Source: Ruminobacter sp964520475
Lineage (GTDB): Bacteria > Pseudomonadota > Gammaproteobacteria > Enterobacterales > Succinivibrionaceae
Length of the DNA stretch: 13,501 nucleotides
Direction: 5' to 3'
NCBI GenBank assembly: GCA_964520475.1
Contig: CAZFNS010000026.1
Coordinates: forward strand, 1 to 13,501
Under the pieces are notes generated by a model. The model was not told the origin of the DNA. It saw only the letters and a program-made list of their open reading frames with translations, and did no database searches. A program made the translations under genes and the position numbers. Each line of letters opens with the position of its first letter. Position 1 is the first letter of the stretch. Shown piece after piece: positions 13,501-13,501 of this stretch.

Positions 13501-13501
13501 T

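Noticed and set aside
13214..13501. Minus-strand frame beginning MVPEAGLEPARR
   Set aside because: It is the reverse translation of the tRNA-Leu gene, a familiar false prediction.

Overview
The window looks like chromosomal DNA of a high-GC gammaproteobacterium. Most genes appear to be near 70% G+C with strong G/C preference at third codon positions, while promoters sit in short AT-rich islands. The block rlmE-ftsH-folP-glmM-secG-tRNA-Leu(GAG), all on the + strand, has the same order as the E. coli rlmE-ftsH-folP-glmM-secG-leuU region. RlmE, FolP, GlmM and the SecG core also read as close relatives of the E. coli proteins; the FtsH zinc ligands fall at the same residue numbers (414, 418, 492). 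I cannot name a genus from the sequence alone.

Layout. (1) 1-308, minus: the 5' part of a small zinc-ribbon membrane protein with a LITAF-like arrangement (CxxC, long hydrophobic stretch, CxxC), cut by the window edge, near 50% G+C and preceded by a near-consensus sigma-70 promoter. (2) 309-867: a divergent intergenic region of about 560 bp with an 11-G run, several hairpins, a weak minus-strand terminator and a 13-bp direct repeat just upstream of dut. (3) dut (868-1302), a complete dUTPase with all five motifs, followed by a terminator and two more perfect hairpins. (4) sbcD-sbcC (1512-6730), overlapping by ATGA, encoding the Mre11/Rad50-type nuclease complex; the promoter region lies inside an interrupted inverted repeat. 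(5) rlmE-ftsH (6916-9562), from an extended -10 promoter. (6) folP-glmM (9787-12050), overlapping by one base (TAATG), after a hairpin-rich leader and before a strong intrinsic terminator. (7) secG (12277-13278), with its own extended -10 promoter. (8) tRNA-Leu(GAG) (13416-13500), with its own promoter and encoded CCA.

The genes serve core processes: nucleotide pool sanitation (Dut), repair of hairpin and blocked DNA ends (SbcCD), 23S rRNA 2'-O-methylation (RlmE), membrane protein quality control (FtsH), folate synthesis (FolP), UDP-GlcNAc precursor synthesis (GlmM) and protein export (SecG).

The most unusual item is SecG. A normal core of about 80 residues is followed by about 250 residues of Ala/Lys/Glu-rich sequence that begins with four tandem 11-residue repeats like those of LEA-type amphipathic helices. 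By the known topology of E. coli SecG this tail should lie in the periplasm. Also worth a second look are the LITAF-like gene and its upstream G tract, the inverted repeat around the sbcDC promoter, and the alternative hairpins in the folP leader. No mobile element, CRISPR array, phage gene or rRNA was seen.
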